NCBI GenBank assembly: GCA_032622095.1
Contig: CP136068.1
Span: forward strand, 184,704,796-184,768,795
From: Siphonodentalium dalli
Taxonomy: Eukaryota > Mollusca > Scaphopoda > Gadilida > Siphonodentaliidae
Length of the DNA stretch: 64,000 bases
Reading direction: 5' to 3'
Position 1 is the first letter of the stretch, and every line of letters starts with the position of its first letter. The notes under the pieces are model-generated. The model saw nothing but the letters and a program-made list of their open reading frames with translations, did not search any database and was not told the origin of the DNA. A program made the translations under genes and the position numbers. Below are positions 1 to 14,900 of this stretch, in pieces.

Positions 1-3000
1 TGGTGAACCATGTTAACATCCTGCATACCATAGACCACCATGGTGAACCATGTTAACCTCCTGCAAACCATAAACCACCATGGTGAACCATGTTAACCTC
101 CTGCATACCATAGACCACCATGGTGAACCATGTTAACATCCTGCATACCATAGACCACCATGGTGAACCATGTTAACCTCCTGCTAACCATAAACCACCA
201 TGGTGAACCATGTTAACATCCTGCATACCATAGACCACCATGGTGAACCATGTTAACCTCCTGCATACCATAGACCACCATGGTGAACCATGTTAACATC
301 CTGCAAACCATAAACCACCATGGTGAACCATGTTAACATCCTACATACCATAGACCACCATGGTGAACCATGTTAACATCCTACATACCATAGACCACCA
401 TGGTGAACCATGTTAACATCCTAAAAACCATAAACCACCATGGTGAACCATGTTAACATCCTGCATACCATAGACCACCATGGTGAACCATGTTAACATC
501 CTACATACCATAGATCACCATGGTGAACCATGTTAACATCCTACAAACCATAAACCACCATGGTGAACCATGTTAACATCCTGCATACCATAGACCACCA
601 TGGTGAACCATGTTAACATCCTGCATACCATAAACCACCATGGTGAACCATGTTAACATCCTGCATACCATAAACCACCATGGTGAACCATGTTAACATC
701 CTGCAAACCATAAACCACCATGGTGAACCATGTTAACATCCTGCATACCATAAACCACCATGGTGAACCATGTTAACATCCTACATACCATAGACCACCA
801 TGGTGAACCATGTTAACATCCTGCAAACCATAAACCACCATGGTGAACCATGTTAACATCCTGCATACCATAAACCACCATGGTGAACCATGTTAACATC
901 CTACATACCATAGACCACCATGGTGAACCAAGTTAACATCCTGCATACCATAAACCACCATGGTGAACCATGTTAACATCCTACATACCATAAACCACCA
1001 TGGTGAACCATGTTAACATCCTGCAAACCATAAACCACCATGGTGAACCATGTTAACATCCTGCATACCATAGACCACCATGGTGAACCATGTTAACATC
1101 CTACATACCATAGACCACCATGGTGAACCATGTTAACATCCTACAAACCATAAACCACCATGGTGAACCATGTTAACATCCTGCATACCATAGACCACCA
1201 TGGTGAACCATGTTAACATCCTGCATACCATAGACCACCATGGTGAACCATGTTAACCTCCTACAAACCATAGACCACCACGGTGAACCATGTTAACATC
1301 CTACAAACCATAAACCACCATGGTGAACCATGTTAACCTCCTGCATACCATAGACCACCATGAAGAACCATGTTAACCTCCTGCATACCATAGACCACCA
1401 TGGTGAACCATGTTAACATCCTGCATACCATAGACCACCATGGTGAACCATGTTAACATCCTGCATACCATAAACCACCATGGTGAACCATGTTAACATC
1501 CTGCAAACCATAGACCACCATGGTGAACCATGTTAACATCCTGCATACCATAGACCACCATGGTGAACCATGTTAACATCCTGCATACCATAAACCACCA
1601 TGGTGAACCATGTTAACATCCTGCATACCATAGACCACCATGGTGAACCATGTTAACATCCTGCATACCATAAACCACCATGGTGAACCATGTTAACATC
1701 CTGCATACCATAGACCACCATGGTGAACCATGTTAACATCCTGCATACCATAAACCACCATGGTGAACCATGTTAACCTCCTGCATACCATAGACCACCA
1801 TGGTGAACCATGTTAACATCCTGCATACCATAAACCACCATGGTGAACCATGTTAACCTCCTACAAACCATAGACCACCATAGTGAACCATGTTAACCTC
1901 CTGCATACCATAAACCACCATGGTGAACCATGTTAACCTCCTGCATACCATAAACCACCATGGTGAACCATGTTAACATCCTACAAACCATAGACCACCA
2001 TGGTGAACCATGTTAACCTCCTGCATACCATAAACCACCATGGTGAACCATGTTAACCTCCTGCATACCATAAACCACCATGGTGAACCATGTTAACCTC
2101 CTACAAACCATAGACCACCATGGTGAACCATGTTAACCTCCTGCATACCATAAACCACCATGGTGAACCATGTTAACCTCCTGCATACCATAAACCACCA
2201 TGGTGAACCATGTTAACATCCTGCATACCATAAACCACCATGGTGAACCATGTTAACATCCTGCATACCATAAACCACCATGGTGAACCATGTTAACATC
2301 CTGCATACCATAGACCACCATGGTGAACCATGTTAACATCCTGCATACCATAGACCACCATGGTGAACCATGTTAACATCCTACAAACCATAAACCACCA
2401 TGGTGAACCATGTTAACATCCTGCATACCATAAACCACCACGGTGAACCATGTTAACCTCCTGCATACCATAGACCACCATGGTGAACCATGTTAACCTC
2501 CTGCATACCATAGACTACCATGGTGAACCATGTTAACATCCTGCAAACCATAAACCACCATGGTGAACCATGTTAACATCCTGCATACCATAGACCACCA
2601 TGGTGAACCATGTTAACATCCTGCATACCATAGACCACCATGGTGAACCATGTTAACATCCTGCATACCATAGACCACCATGGTGAACCATGTTAACATC
2701 CTGCATACCATAAACCACCATGGTGAACCATGTTAACATCCTACATTCCATAGACCACCATGGTGAACCATGTTAACATCCTGCATACCATAGACCACCA
2801 TGGTGAACCATGTTAACATCCTACAAACCATAAACCACCATGGTGAACCATGTTAACATCCTGCATACCATAGACCACCATGGTGAACCATGTTAACCTC
2901 CTGCATACCATAGACCACCATGGTGAACCATGTTAACCTCCTGCAAACCATAAACCACCATGGTGAACCATGTTAACATCCTGCATACCATAGACCACCA

Positions 3001-6000
3001 TGGTGAACCATGTTAACATCCTGCATACCATAGACCACCATGGTGAACCATGTTAACCGCCTGCAAACCATAAACCACCATGGTGAACCATGTTAACATC
3101 CTGCATACCATAAACCACCACGGTGAACCATGTTAACATCCTGCATACCATAGACCACCATGGTGAACCATGTTAACCTCCTGCATACCATAGACCACCA
3201 TGGTGAACCATGTTAACATCCTGCATACCATAGACCACCATGGTGAACCATGTTAACATCCTACATACCATAGACCACCATGGTGAACCATGTTAACCTC
3301 CTGCATACCATAGACCACCATGGTGAACCATGTTAACATCCTACATACCATAGACCACCATGGTGAACCATGTTAACCTCCTACAAACCATAAACCACCA
3401 TGGTGAACCATGTTAACATCCTGCATACCATAGACCACCATGGTGAACCATGTTAACATCCTGCATACCATAAACCACCATGGTGAACCATGTTAACATC
3501 CTGCATACCATAGACCACCATGGTGAACCATGTTAACCTCCTGCATACCATAGACCACCATGGTGAACCATGTTAACCTCCTGCATACCATAGACCACCA
3601 TGGTGAACCATGTTAACATCCTGCATACCATAGACCACCATGGTGAACCATGTTAACCTCCTGCATACCATAGACCACCATGGTGAACCATGTTAACATC
3701 CTACATACCATAGACCACCATGGTGAACCATGTTAACATCCTACATACCATAGACCACCATGGTGAACCATGTTAACCTCCTGCATACCATAGACCACCA
3801 TGGTGAACCATGTTAACCTCCTGCATACCATAGACCACCATGGTGAACCATGTTAACATCCTGCATACCATAGACCACCATGGTGAACCATGTTAACCTC
3901 CTGCATACCATAAACCACCATGGTGAACCATGTTAACATCCTGCATACCATAAACCACCATGGTGAACCATGTTAACATCCTGCATACCATAGACCACCA
4001 TGGTGAACCATGTTAACCTCCTGCAAACCATAGACCACCATGGTGAACCATGTTAACCTCCTACAAACCATAGACCACCATGGTGAACCATGTTAACATC
4101 CTACATACCATAAACCACCATGGTGAACCATGTTAACCTCCTGCATACCATAAACCACCATGGTGAACCATGTTAACATCCTGCATACCATAAACCACCA
4201 TGGTGAACCATGTTAACATCCTGCATACCATAGACCACCATGGTGAACCATGTTAACCTCCTACAAACCATAAACCACCATGGTGAACCATGTTAACATC
4301 CTACATACCATAGACCACCATGGTGAACCATGTTAACCTCCTACAAACCATAGACCACCATGGTGAACCATGTTAACATCCTACATACCATAGACCACCA
4401 TGGTGAACCATGTTAACCTCCTGCATACCATAGACCACCATGGTGAACCATGTTAACCTCCTACAAACCATAGACCACCATGGTGAACCATGTTAACATC
4501 CTACATACCATAGACCACCATGGTGAACCATGTTAACATCCTACATACCATAGACCACCATGGTGAACCATGTTAACCTCCTGCATACCATAGACCACCA
4601 TGGTGAACCATGTTAACCTCCTGCATACCATAAACCACCATGGTGAACCATGTTAACATCCTGCATACCATAGACCACCATGGTGAACCATGTTAACATC
4701 CTACAAACCATAAACCACCATGGTGAACCATGTTAACATCCTGCATACCATAGACCACCATGGTGAACCATGTTAACATCCTGCAAACCATAGACCACCA
4801 TGGTGAACCATGTTAACATCCTGCATACCATAGACCACCATGGTGAACCATGTTAACATCCTACATACCATAGACCACCATGGTGAACCATGTTAACATC
4901 CTACATACCATAAACCACCATGGTGAACCATGTTAACCTCCTACAAACCATAAACCACCATGGTGAACCATGTTAACATCCTGCATACCATAGACCACCA
5001 TGGTGAACCATGTTAACCTCCTACAAACCATAAACCACCATGGTGAACCATGTTAACCTCCTACAAACCATAAACCACCATGGTGAACCATGTTAACCTC
5101 ATGCAAACCATAAACCACCATGGTGAACCATGTTAACATCCTGCATACCATAGACCACCATGGTGAACCATGTTAACCTCCTACAAACCATAAACCACCA
5201 TGGTGAACCATGTTAACCTCCTACAAACCATAAACCACCATGGTGAACCATGTTAACATCCTACAAACCATAAACCACCATGGTGAACCATGTTAACATC
5301 CTGCATACCATAAACCACCATGGTGAACCATGTTAACCTCCTACAAACCATAGACCACCATGGTGAACCATGTTAACATCCTGCATACCATAGACCACCA
5401 TGGTGAACCATGTTAACATCCTACAAACCATAAACCACCATGGTGAACCATGTTAACCTCCTGCATACCATAGACCACCATGGTGAACCATGTTAACATC
5501 CTGCTAACCATAAACCACCATGGTGAATCATGTTAACATCCTACAAACCATAAACCACCATGGTGAACAATGTTAACATCCTGCATACCATAGACCACCA
5601 TGGTGAACCATGTTAACATCCTGCATACCATAGACCACCATGGTGAACCATGTTAACATCCTGCATACCATAGACCACCATGGTGAACCATGTTAACCTC
5701 CTGCAAACCATAGACCACCATGGTGAACCATGTTAACATCCTACATACCATAGACCACCATGGTGAACCATGTTAACATCCTGCATACCATAGACCACCA
5801 TGGTGAACCATGTTAACCTCCTACAAACCATAAACCACCATGGTGAACCATGTTAACATCCTACAAACCATAAACCACCATGGTGAACCATGTTAACATC
5901 CTGCATACCATAGACCACCATGGTGAACCATGTTAACCTCCTGCATACCATAGACCACCATGGTGAACCATGTTAACCTCCTGCATACCATAAACCACCA

Positions 6001-6734
6001 TGGTGAACCATGTTAACCTCCTGCATACCATAAACCACCACGGTGAACCATGTTAACATCCTGCATACCATAGACCACCATGGTGAACCATGTTAACATC
6101 CTGCATACCATAGACCACCATGGTGAACCATGTTAACATCCTACAAACCATAAACCACCATGGTGAACCATGTTAACATCCTACAAACCATAAACCACCA
6201 TGGTGAACCATGTTAACATCCTACAAACCATAAACCACCATGGTGAACCATGTTAACATCCTACAAACCATAGACCACCATGGTGAACCATGTTAACATC
6301 CTGCATACCATAGACCACCATGGTGAACCATGTTAACATCCTGCATACCATAGACCACCATGGTGAACCATGTTAACCTCCTACATACCATAGACCACAA
6401 TGGTGAACCATGTTAACATCCTACAAACCATAAACCACCATGGTGAACCATGTTAACATCCTGCATACCATAGACCACCATGGTGAACCATGTTAACATC
6501 CTGCATACCATAAACCACCATGGTGAACCATGTTAACCTCCTACAAACCATAAACCACCATGGTGAACCATGTTAACATCCTGCATACCATAGACCACCA
6601 TGGTGAACCATGTTAACATCCTACATACCATAGACCACCATGGTGAACCATGTTAACATCCTGCATACCATAAACCACCATGGTGAACCATGTTAACATC
6701 CTACATACCATAGACCACCATGGTGAACCATGTT

Positions 6735-8962
6735 AACCTTCCTTGCATACCATAAACCACCATGGTGAACCATGTTAACCTCCTACAAACCATAAACCAC
6801 CATGGTGAACCATGTTAACCTCCTGCAAACCATAGACCACCACGGTGAACCATGTTAACCTCCTACATACCATAGACCACCATGGTGAACCATGTTAACC
6901 TCCTACAAACCATAAACCACCATGGTGAACCATGTTAACATCCTGCATACCATAGACCACCATGGTGAACCATGTTAACATCCTACATACCATAAACCAC
7001 CATGGTGAACCATGTTAACATCCTGCATAACAAGACCACCATGGTGAACCATGTTAACATCCTGCATACCATAAACCACCATGGTGAACCATGTTAACCT
7101 CCTGCAAACCATAAACCACCATGGTGAACCATGTTAACCTCCTGCAAACCATAAACCACCATGGTGAACCATGTTAACATCCTACATACCATAGACCACC
7201 ATGGTGAACCATGTTAACATCCTGCATACCATAGACCACCATGGTGAACCATGTTAACATCCTGCAAACCATAGACCACCATGGTGAACCATGTTAACAT
7301 CCTGCAAAACCATAGACCACCATGGTGAACCATGTTAACATCCTGCATACCATAAACCACCATGTGAACCATGTTAACCTCCTGCATACCATAAACCACC
7401 ATGGTGAACCATGTTAACATCTGCAAACCATAGACTACCATGGTGAACCATGTTAACATCCTACAAACCATAGACTACCATGGTGAACCATGTTAACCTC
7501 CTGCTAACCATAAACCACCATGGTGAACCATGTTAACATCCTGCATACCATAAACCACCATGGGTGAACCATGTTAACCTCCTGCTAACCATAAACCACC
7601 ATGGTGAACCATGTTAACATCCTGCATACCATAAACCACCATGGTGAACCATGTTAACCTCCTACAAACCATAAACCACCATGGTGAACCATGTTAACAT
7701 CCTGCATACCATAGACCACCATGGTGAACCATGTTAACCTCCTGCATACCATAAACCACCATGGTGAACCATGTTAACCTCCTACAAACCCATAAACCAC
7801 CATGGTGAACCATGTTAACATCCTGCATACCATAAACCACCATGGTGAACCATGTTAACATCCTGCATACCATAAACCACCATGGTGAACCATGTTAACC
7901 TCCTGCTAACCATAAACCACCATGGTGAACCATGTTAACATCCTGCATACCATAAACCACCATGGTGAACCATTGTTAACCTCCTACAAACCATAAACCA
8001 CCATGGTGAACCATGTTAACATCCTGCATACCATAAACCACCATGAAGAACCATTGTTAACATCCTGCATACCATAGACTACCATGGTGAACAATGTTAA
8101 CATCCTACATACCATAAACCACCATGGTGAACCATGTTAACCTCCTACAAACCATAAACCACCATGGTGAACCATGTTAACATCCTGCATACCATAAACC
8201 ACCATGGTGAACCATGTTAACATCCTGCATACCATAGACCACCATGGTGAACCATGTTAACCTCCTGCATACCATAGACCACCATGGTGAACCTTGTTAA
8301 CATCCTGCATACCATAAACCACCATGGTGAACCATGTTAACATCCTGCATACCATAGACCACCATGGTGAACCATGTTAACATCCTGCATACCATAGACC
8401 ACCATGGTGAACCATGTTAACATCCTGCAAACCATAAACCACCATGGTGAACCATGTTAAACATCCTGCATACCATAGACCACCATGGTGAACCATGTTA
8501 ACCTCCTGCATACCATAGACCACCATGGTGAACCATGTTAACATCCTGCATACCATAAACCACCACGGTGAACCATGTTAACCTCCTGCATACCATAGAC
8601 CACCATGGTGAACCATGTTAACATCCTGCATACCATAGACCACCCATGGTGAACCATGTTAACCTCCTGCATACCATAAACCACCATGATGAACCATGTT
8701 AACATCCTGCAAACCATAAACCACCATGGTGAACCATGTTAACCTCCTGCATACCATAGACCACCATGGTGAACCATGTTAACATCCTGCATACCATAAA
8801 CCACCATGGTGAACCCATGTTAACATCCTGCATACCATAAACCACCACGGTGAACCATGTTAACCTCCTGCATACCATAGACCACCATGGTGAACCATGT
8901 TAACCTCCTGCATACCATTGACCACCATGGTGAACCATGTTAACATCCTACAAACCATAGAC
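6735..8962. other. Indel-dense patch inside the satellite
   Basis: About a dozen 1-2-base insertions or deletions, mostly in short homopolymers, lie in this stretch. Examples are AACCTTCCTTGC near 6738, CATAACAAGACC near 7027, an extra A near 7305, a lost GG-side base near 7363, a lost C near 7418, an extra G near 7562, an extra C near 7789, extra T near 7971 and 8054, an extra A near 8458, extra C near 8643 and 8812, and a lost C near 8959. Elsewhere the array keeps strict 40-bp phase for over 20 kb at a time. An unpolished assembly patch is the simplest reading; a locally older segment is the alternative. Confidence 0.75.
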
Positions 8963-11900
8963 ACCATGGTGAACCATGTTAACATCCTGCATACCATAGA
9001 CCACCATGGTGAACCATGTTAACATCCTGCATACCATAAACCACCATGGTGAACCATGTTAACCTCCTACAAACCATAAACCACCATGGTGAACCATGTT
9101 AACATCCTGCAAACCATAGACCACCATGGTGAACCATGTTAACCTCCTGCAAACCATAAACCACCATGGTGAACCATGTTAACCTCCTGCAAACCATAGA
9201 CCACCACGGTGAACCATGTTAACCTCCTACATACCATAGACCACCATGGTGAACCATGTTAACCTCCTGCAAACCATAAACCACCATGGTGAACCATGTT
9301 AACCTCCTGCAAACCATAGACCACCACGGTGAACCATGTTAACCTCCTACATACCATAGACCACCATGGTGAACCATGTTAACATCCTGCATACCATAGA
9401 CCACCATGGTGAACCATGTTAACATCCTGCATACCATAAACCACCATGGTGAACCATGTTAACCTCCTGCAAACCATAAACCACCATGGTGAACCATGTT
9501 AACCTCCTACATACCATAGACCACCATGGTGAACCATGTTAACATCCTGCATACCATAAACCACCATGGTGAACCATGTTAACATCCTGCATACCATAGA
9601 CCACCATGGTGAACCATGTTAACATCCTACAAACCATAAACCACCATGGTGAACCATGTTAACATCCTGCAAACCATAAACCACCATGGTGAACCATGTT
9701 AACATCCTGCAAACCATAAACCACCATGGTGAACCATGTTAACATCCTGCAAACCATAAACCACCATGGTGAACCATGTTAACATCCTGCATACCATAGA
9801 CCACCATGGTGAACCATGTTAACATCCTACAAACCATAAACCACCATGGTGAACCATGTTAACATCCTGCAAACCATAAACCACCATGGTGAACCATGTT
9901 AACATCCTGCAAACCATAAACCACCATGGTGAACCATGTTAACATCCTGCAAACCATAAACCACCATGGTGAACCATGTTAACATCCTACATACCATAGA
10001 CCACCATGGTGAACCATGTTAACATCCTGCATACCATAGACCACCATGGTGAACCATGTTAACATCCTGCAAACCATAGACCACCATGGTGAACCATGTT
10101 AACATCCTGCATACCATAGACCACCATGGTGAACCATGTTAACATCCTACATACCATAGACCACCATGGTGAACCATGTTAACCTCCTGCTAACCATAAA
10201 CCACCATGGTGAACCATGTTAACATCCTGCATACCATAGACCACCATGGTGAACCATGTTAACCTCCTGCATACCATAGACCACCATGGTGAACCATGTT
10301 AACATCCTGCATACCATAGACCACCATGGTGAACCATGTTAACCTCCTGCAAACCATAAACCACCATGGTGAACCATGTTAACATCCTGCATACCATAGA
10401 CCACCATGGTGAACCATGTTAACATCCTGCAAACCATAAACCACCATGGTGAACCATGTTAACATCCTGCATACCATAGACCACCATGGTGAACCATGTT
10501 AACATCCTGCATACCATAGACCACCATGGTGAACCATGTTAACCTCCTACAAACCATAAACCACCATGGTGAACCATGTTAACACCCTGCAAACCATAAA
10601 CCACCATGGTGAACCATGTTAACATCCTACACACCATAGACCACCATGGTGAACCATGTTAACCTCCTACAAACCATAAACCACCATGGTGAACCATGTT
10701 AACATCCTACAAACCATAAACCACCATGGTGAACCATGTTAACATCCTACAAACCATAGACCACCATGGTGAACCATGTTAACCTCCTACAAACCATAAA
10801 CCACCATGGTGAACCATGTTAACATCCTGCATACCATAGACCACCATGGTGAACCATGTTAACCTCCTACATACCATAGACTACCATGGTGAACCATGTT
10901 AACACCCTACAAACCATAGACCACCACGGTGAACCATGTTAACCTCCTGCAAACCATAAACCACCATGGTGAACCATGTTAACATCCTGCATACCATAGA
11001 CCACCATGGTGAACCATGTTAACCTCCTACATACCATAGACTACCATGGTGAACCATGTTAACCTCCTACAAACCATAGACCACCACGGTGAACCATGTT
11101 AACCTCCTGCAAACCATAAACCACCATGGTGAACCATGTTAACATCCTGCATACCATAGACCACCATGGTGAACCATGTTAACATCCTGCAAACCATAGA
11201 CCACCACGGTGAACCATGTTAACATCCTGCATACCATAAACCACCATGGTGAACCATGTTAACATCCTGCATACCATAGACCACAATGGTGAACCATGTT
11301 AACATCCTGCATACCATAAACCACCACGGTGAACCATGTTAACATCCTGCATACCATAGACCACCATGGTGAACCATGTTAACCTCCTACAAACCATAAA
11401 CCACCATGGTGAACCATGTTAACATCCTGCATACCATAAACCACCATGGTGAACCATGTTAACATCCTGCATACCATAGACCACCATGGTGAACCATGTT
11501 AACATCCTGCATACCATAAACCACCATGGTGAACCATGTTAACATCCTGCATACCATAAACCACCATGGTGAACCATGTTAACATCCTGCATACCATAGA
11601 CCACCATGGTGAACCATGTTAACATCCTGCATACCATAAACCACCATGGTGAACCATGTTAACATCCTGCATACCATAGACCACCATGGTGAACCATGTT
11701 AACATCCTGCATACCATAAACCACCATGGTGAACCATGTTAACCTCCTGCATACCATAGACCACCATGGTGAACCATGTTAACCTCCTGCATACCATAAA
11801 CCACCATGGTGAACCATGTTAACCTCCTGCATACCATAAACCACCATGGTGAACCATGTTAACATCCTGCATACCATAAACCACCATGGTGAACCATGTT

Positions 11901-14900
11901 AACATCCTACATACCATAAACCACCATGGTGAACCATGTTAACCTCCTGCAAACCATAGACCACCACGGTGAACCATGTTAACATCCTACAAACCATAGA
12001 CCACCATGGTGAACCATGCTAACATCCTGCATACCATAGACCACCATGGTGAACCATGTTAACATCCTGCATACCATAAACCACCATGGTGAACCATGTT
12101 AACCTCCTGCATACCATAAACCACCATGGTGAACCATGTTAACATCCTGCAAACCATAAACCACCATGGTGAACCATGTTAACCTCCTGCATACCATAGA
12201 CCACCATGGTGAACCATGTTAACATCCTGCATACCATAAACCACCATGGTGAACCATGTTAACCTCCTGCATACCATAAACCACCATGGTGAACCATGTT
12301 AACCTCCTGCAAACCATAGACCACCACGGTGAACCATGTTAACCTCCTGCATACCATAAACCACCATGGTGAACCATGTTAACCTCCTGCATACCATAGA
12401 CCACCATGGTGAACCATGTTAACCTCCTACAAACCATAAACCTCCATGGTGAACCATGTTAACACCCTGCAAACCATAGACCACCATGGTGAACCATGTT
12501 AACATCCTGCATACCATAGACCACCATGGTGAACCATGTTAACATCCTGCATACCATAAACCACCATGGTGAACCATGTTAACATCCTGCATACCATAAA
12601 CCACCATGGTGAACCATGTTAACATCCTACATACCATAAACCACCATGGTGAACCATGTTAACATCCTACAAACCATAGACCACCATGGTGAACCATGTT
12701 AACATCCTACATACCATAGACCACCATGGTGAACCATGTTAACCTCCTGCATACCATAGACCACCATGGTGAACCATGTTAACATCCTACATACCATAGA
12801 CCACCATGGTGAACCATGTTAACCTCATACAAACCATAAACCACCATGGTGAACCATGTTAACATCCTGCATACCATAGACCACCATGGTGAACCATGTT
12901 AACATCCTGCAAACCATAAACCACCACGGTGAACCATGTTAACATCCTGCATACCATAGACCACCATGGTGAACCATGTTAACATCCTGCAAACCATAAA
13001 CCACCATGGTGAACAATGTTAACATCCTACAAACCATAAACCACCATGGTGAACCATGTTAACATCCTGCATACCATAGACCACCATGGTGAACCATGTT
13101 AACCTCCTGCAAACCATAAACCACCATGGTAAACCATGTTAACATCCTGCAAACCATAAACCACCATGGTGAACCATGTTAACCTCCTGCATACCATAGA
13201 CCACCATGGTGAACCATGTTAACATCCTGCAAACCATAAACCACCATGGTGAACCATGTTAACCTCCTGCAAACCATAAACCACCATGGTGAACCATGTT
13301 AACCTCCTGCAAACCATAGACCACCACGGTGAACCATGTTAACCTCCTGCATACCATAGACCACCATGGTGAACCATGTTAACCTCCTGCATACCATAGA
13401 CCACCATGGTGAACCATGTTAACCTCCTACAAACCATAAACCTCCATGGTGAACCATGTTAACACCCTGCAAACCATAAACCACCACGGTGAACCATGTT
13501 AACCTCCTGCATACCATAAACCACCATGGTGAACAATGTTAACATCCTACAAACCATAAACCACCATGGTGAACCATGTTAACATCCTGCATACCATAGA
13601 CCACCATGGTGAACCATGTTAACATCCTACAAACCATAAACCACCATGGTGAACAATGTTAACATCCTACAAACCATAAACCACCATGGTGACCCATGTT
13701 AACCTTCTGCATACCATAAACCACCATGGTGAACCATGTTAACATCCTGCATACCATAGACCACCATGGTGAACCATGTTAACATCCTGCATACCATAAA
13801 CCACCATGGTGAACAATGTTAACATCCTGCAAACCATAAACCACCATGGTGAACCATGTTAACATCCTGCATACCATAAACCACCATGGTGAACCATGTT
13901 AACCTCCTACAAACCATAAACCACCATGGTGAACCATGTTAACACCCTGCAAACCATAAACCACCATGGTGAACCATGTTAACATCCTACACACCATAGA
14001 CCACCATGGTGAACCATGTTAACCTCATACAAACCATAAACCACCATGGTGAACCATGTTAACATCCTACAAACCATAAACCACCATGGTGAACCATGTT
14101 AACATCCTACAAACCATAGACCACCATGGTGAACCATGTTAACATCCTGCATACCATAGACCACCATGGTGAACCATGTTAACATCCTGCAAACCATAGA
14201 CCACCACGGTGAACCATGTTAACATCCTGCATACCATAAACCACCATGGTGAACCATGTTAACATCCTGCAAACCATAGACCACCATGGTGAACCATGTT
14301 AACATCCTGCATACCATAGACCACAATGGTGAACCATGTTAACATCCTGCATACCATAAACCACCACGGTGAACCATGTTAACATCCTGCATACCATAGA
14401 CCACCATGGTGAACCATGTTAACCTCCTACAAACCATAAACCACCATGGTGAACCATGTTAACATCCTACAAACCATAAACCACCACGGTGAACCATGTT
14501 AACATCCTGCATACCATAAACCACCATGGTGAACCATGTTAACCTCCTACAAACCATAAACCACCATGGTGAACCATGTTAACATCCTGCATACCATAAA
14601 CCACCATGGTGAACCATGTTAACATCCTGCAAACCATAGACCACCATGGTGAACCATGTTAACATCCTGCATACCATAGACCACAATGGTGAACCATGTT
14701 AACATCCTGCATACCATAAACCACCACGGTGAACCATGTTAACATCCTGCATACCATAGACCACCATGGTGAACCATGTTAACCTCCTACAAACCATAAA
14801 CCACCATGGTGAACCATGTTAACATCCTACAAACCATAAACCACCATGGTGAACCATGTTAACATCCTGCATACCATAGACCACCATGGTGAACCATGTT

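Noticed and set aside
7214-7471. Open frame of 85 codons inside the satellite (minus strand)
   Set aside because: It exists only because indels in the 6.7-9.0 kb patch shift the 40-bp phase. The product is a translated monomer.
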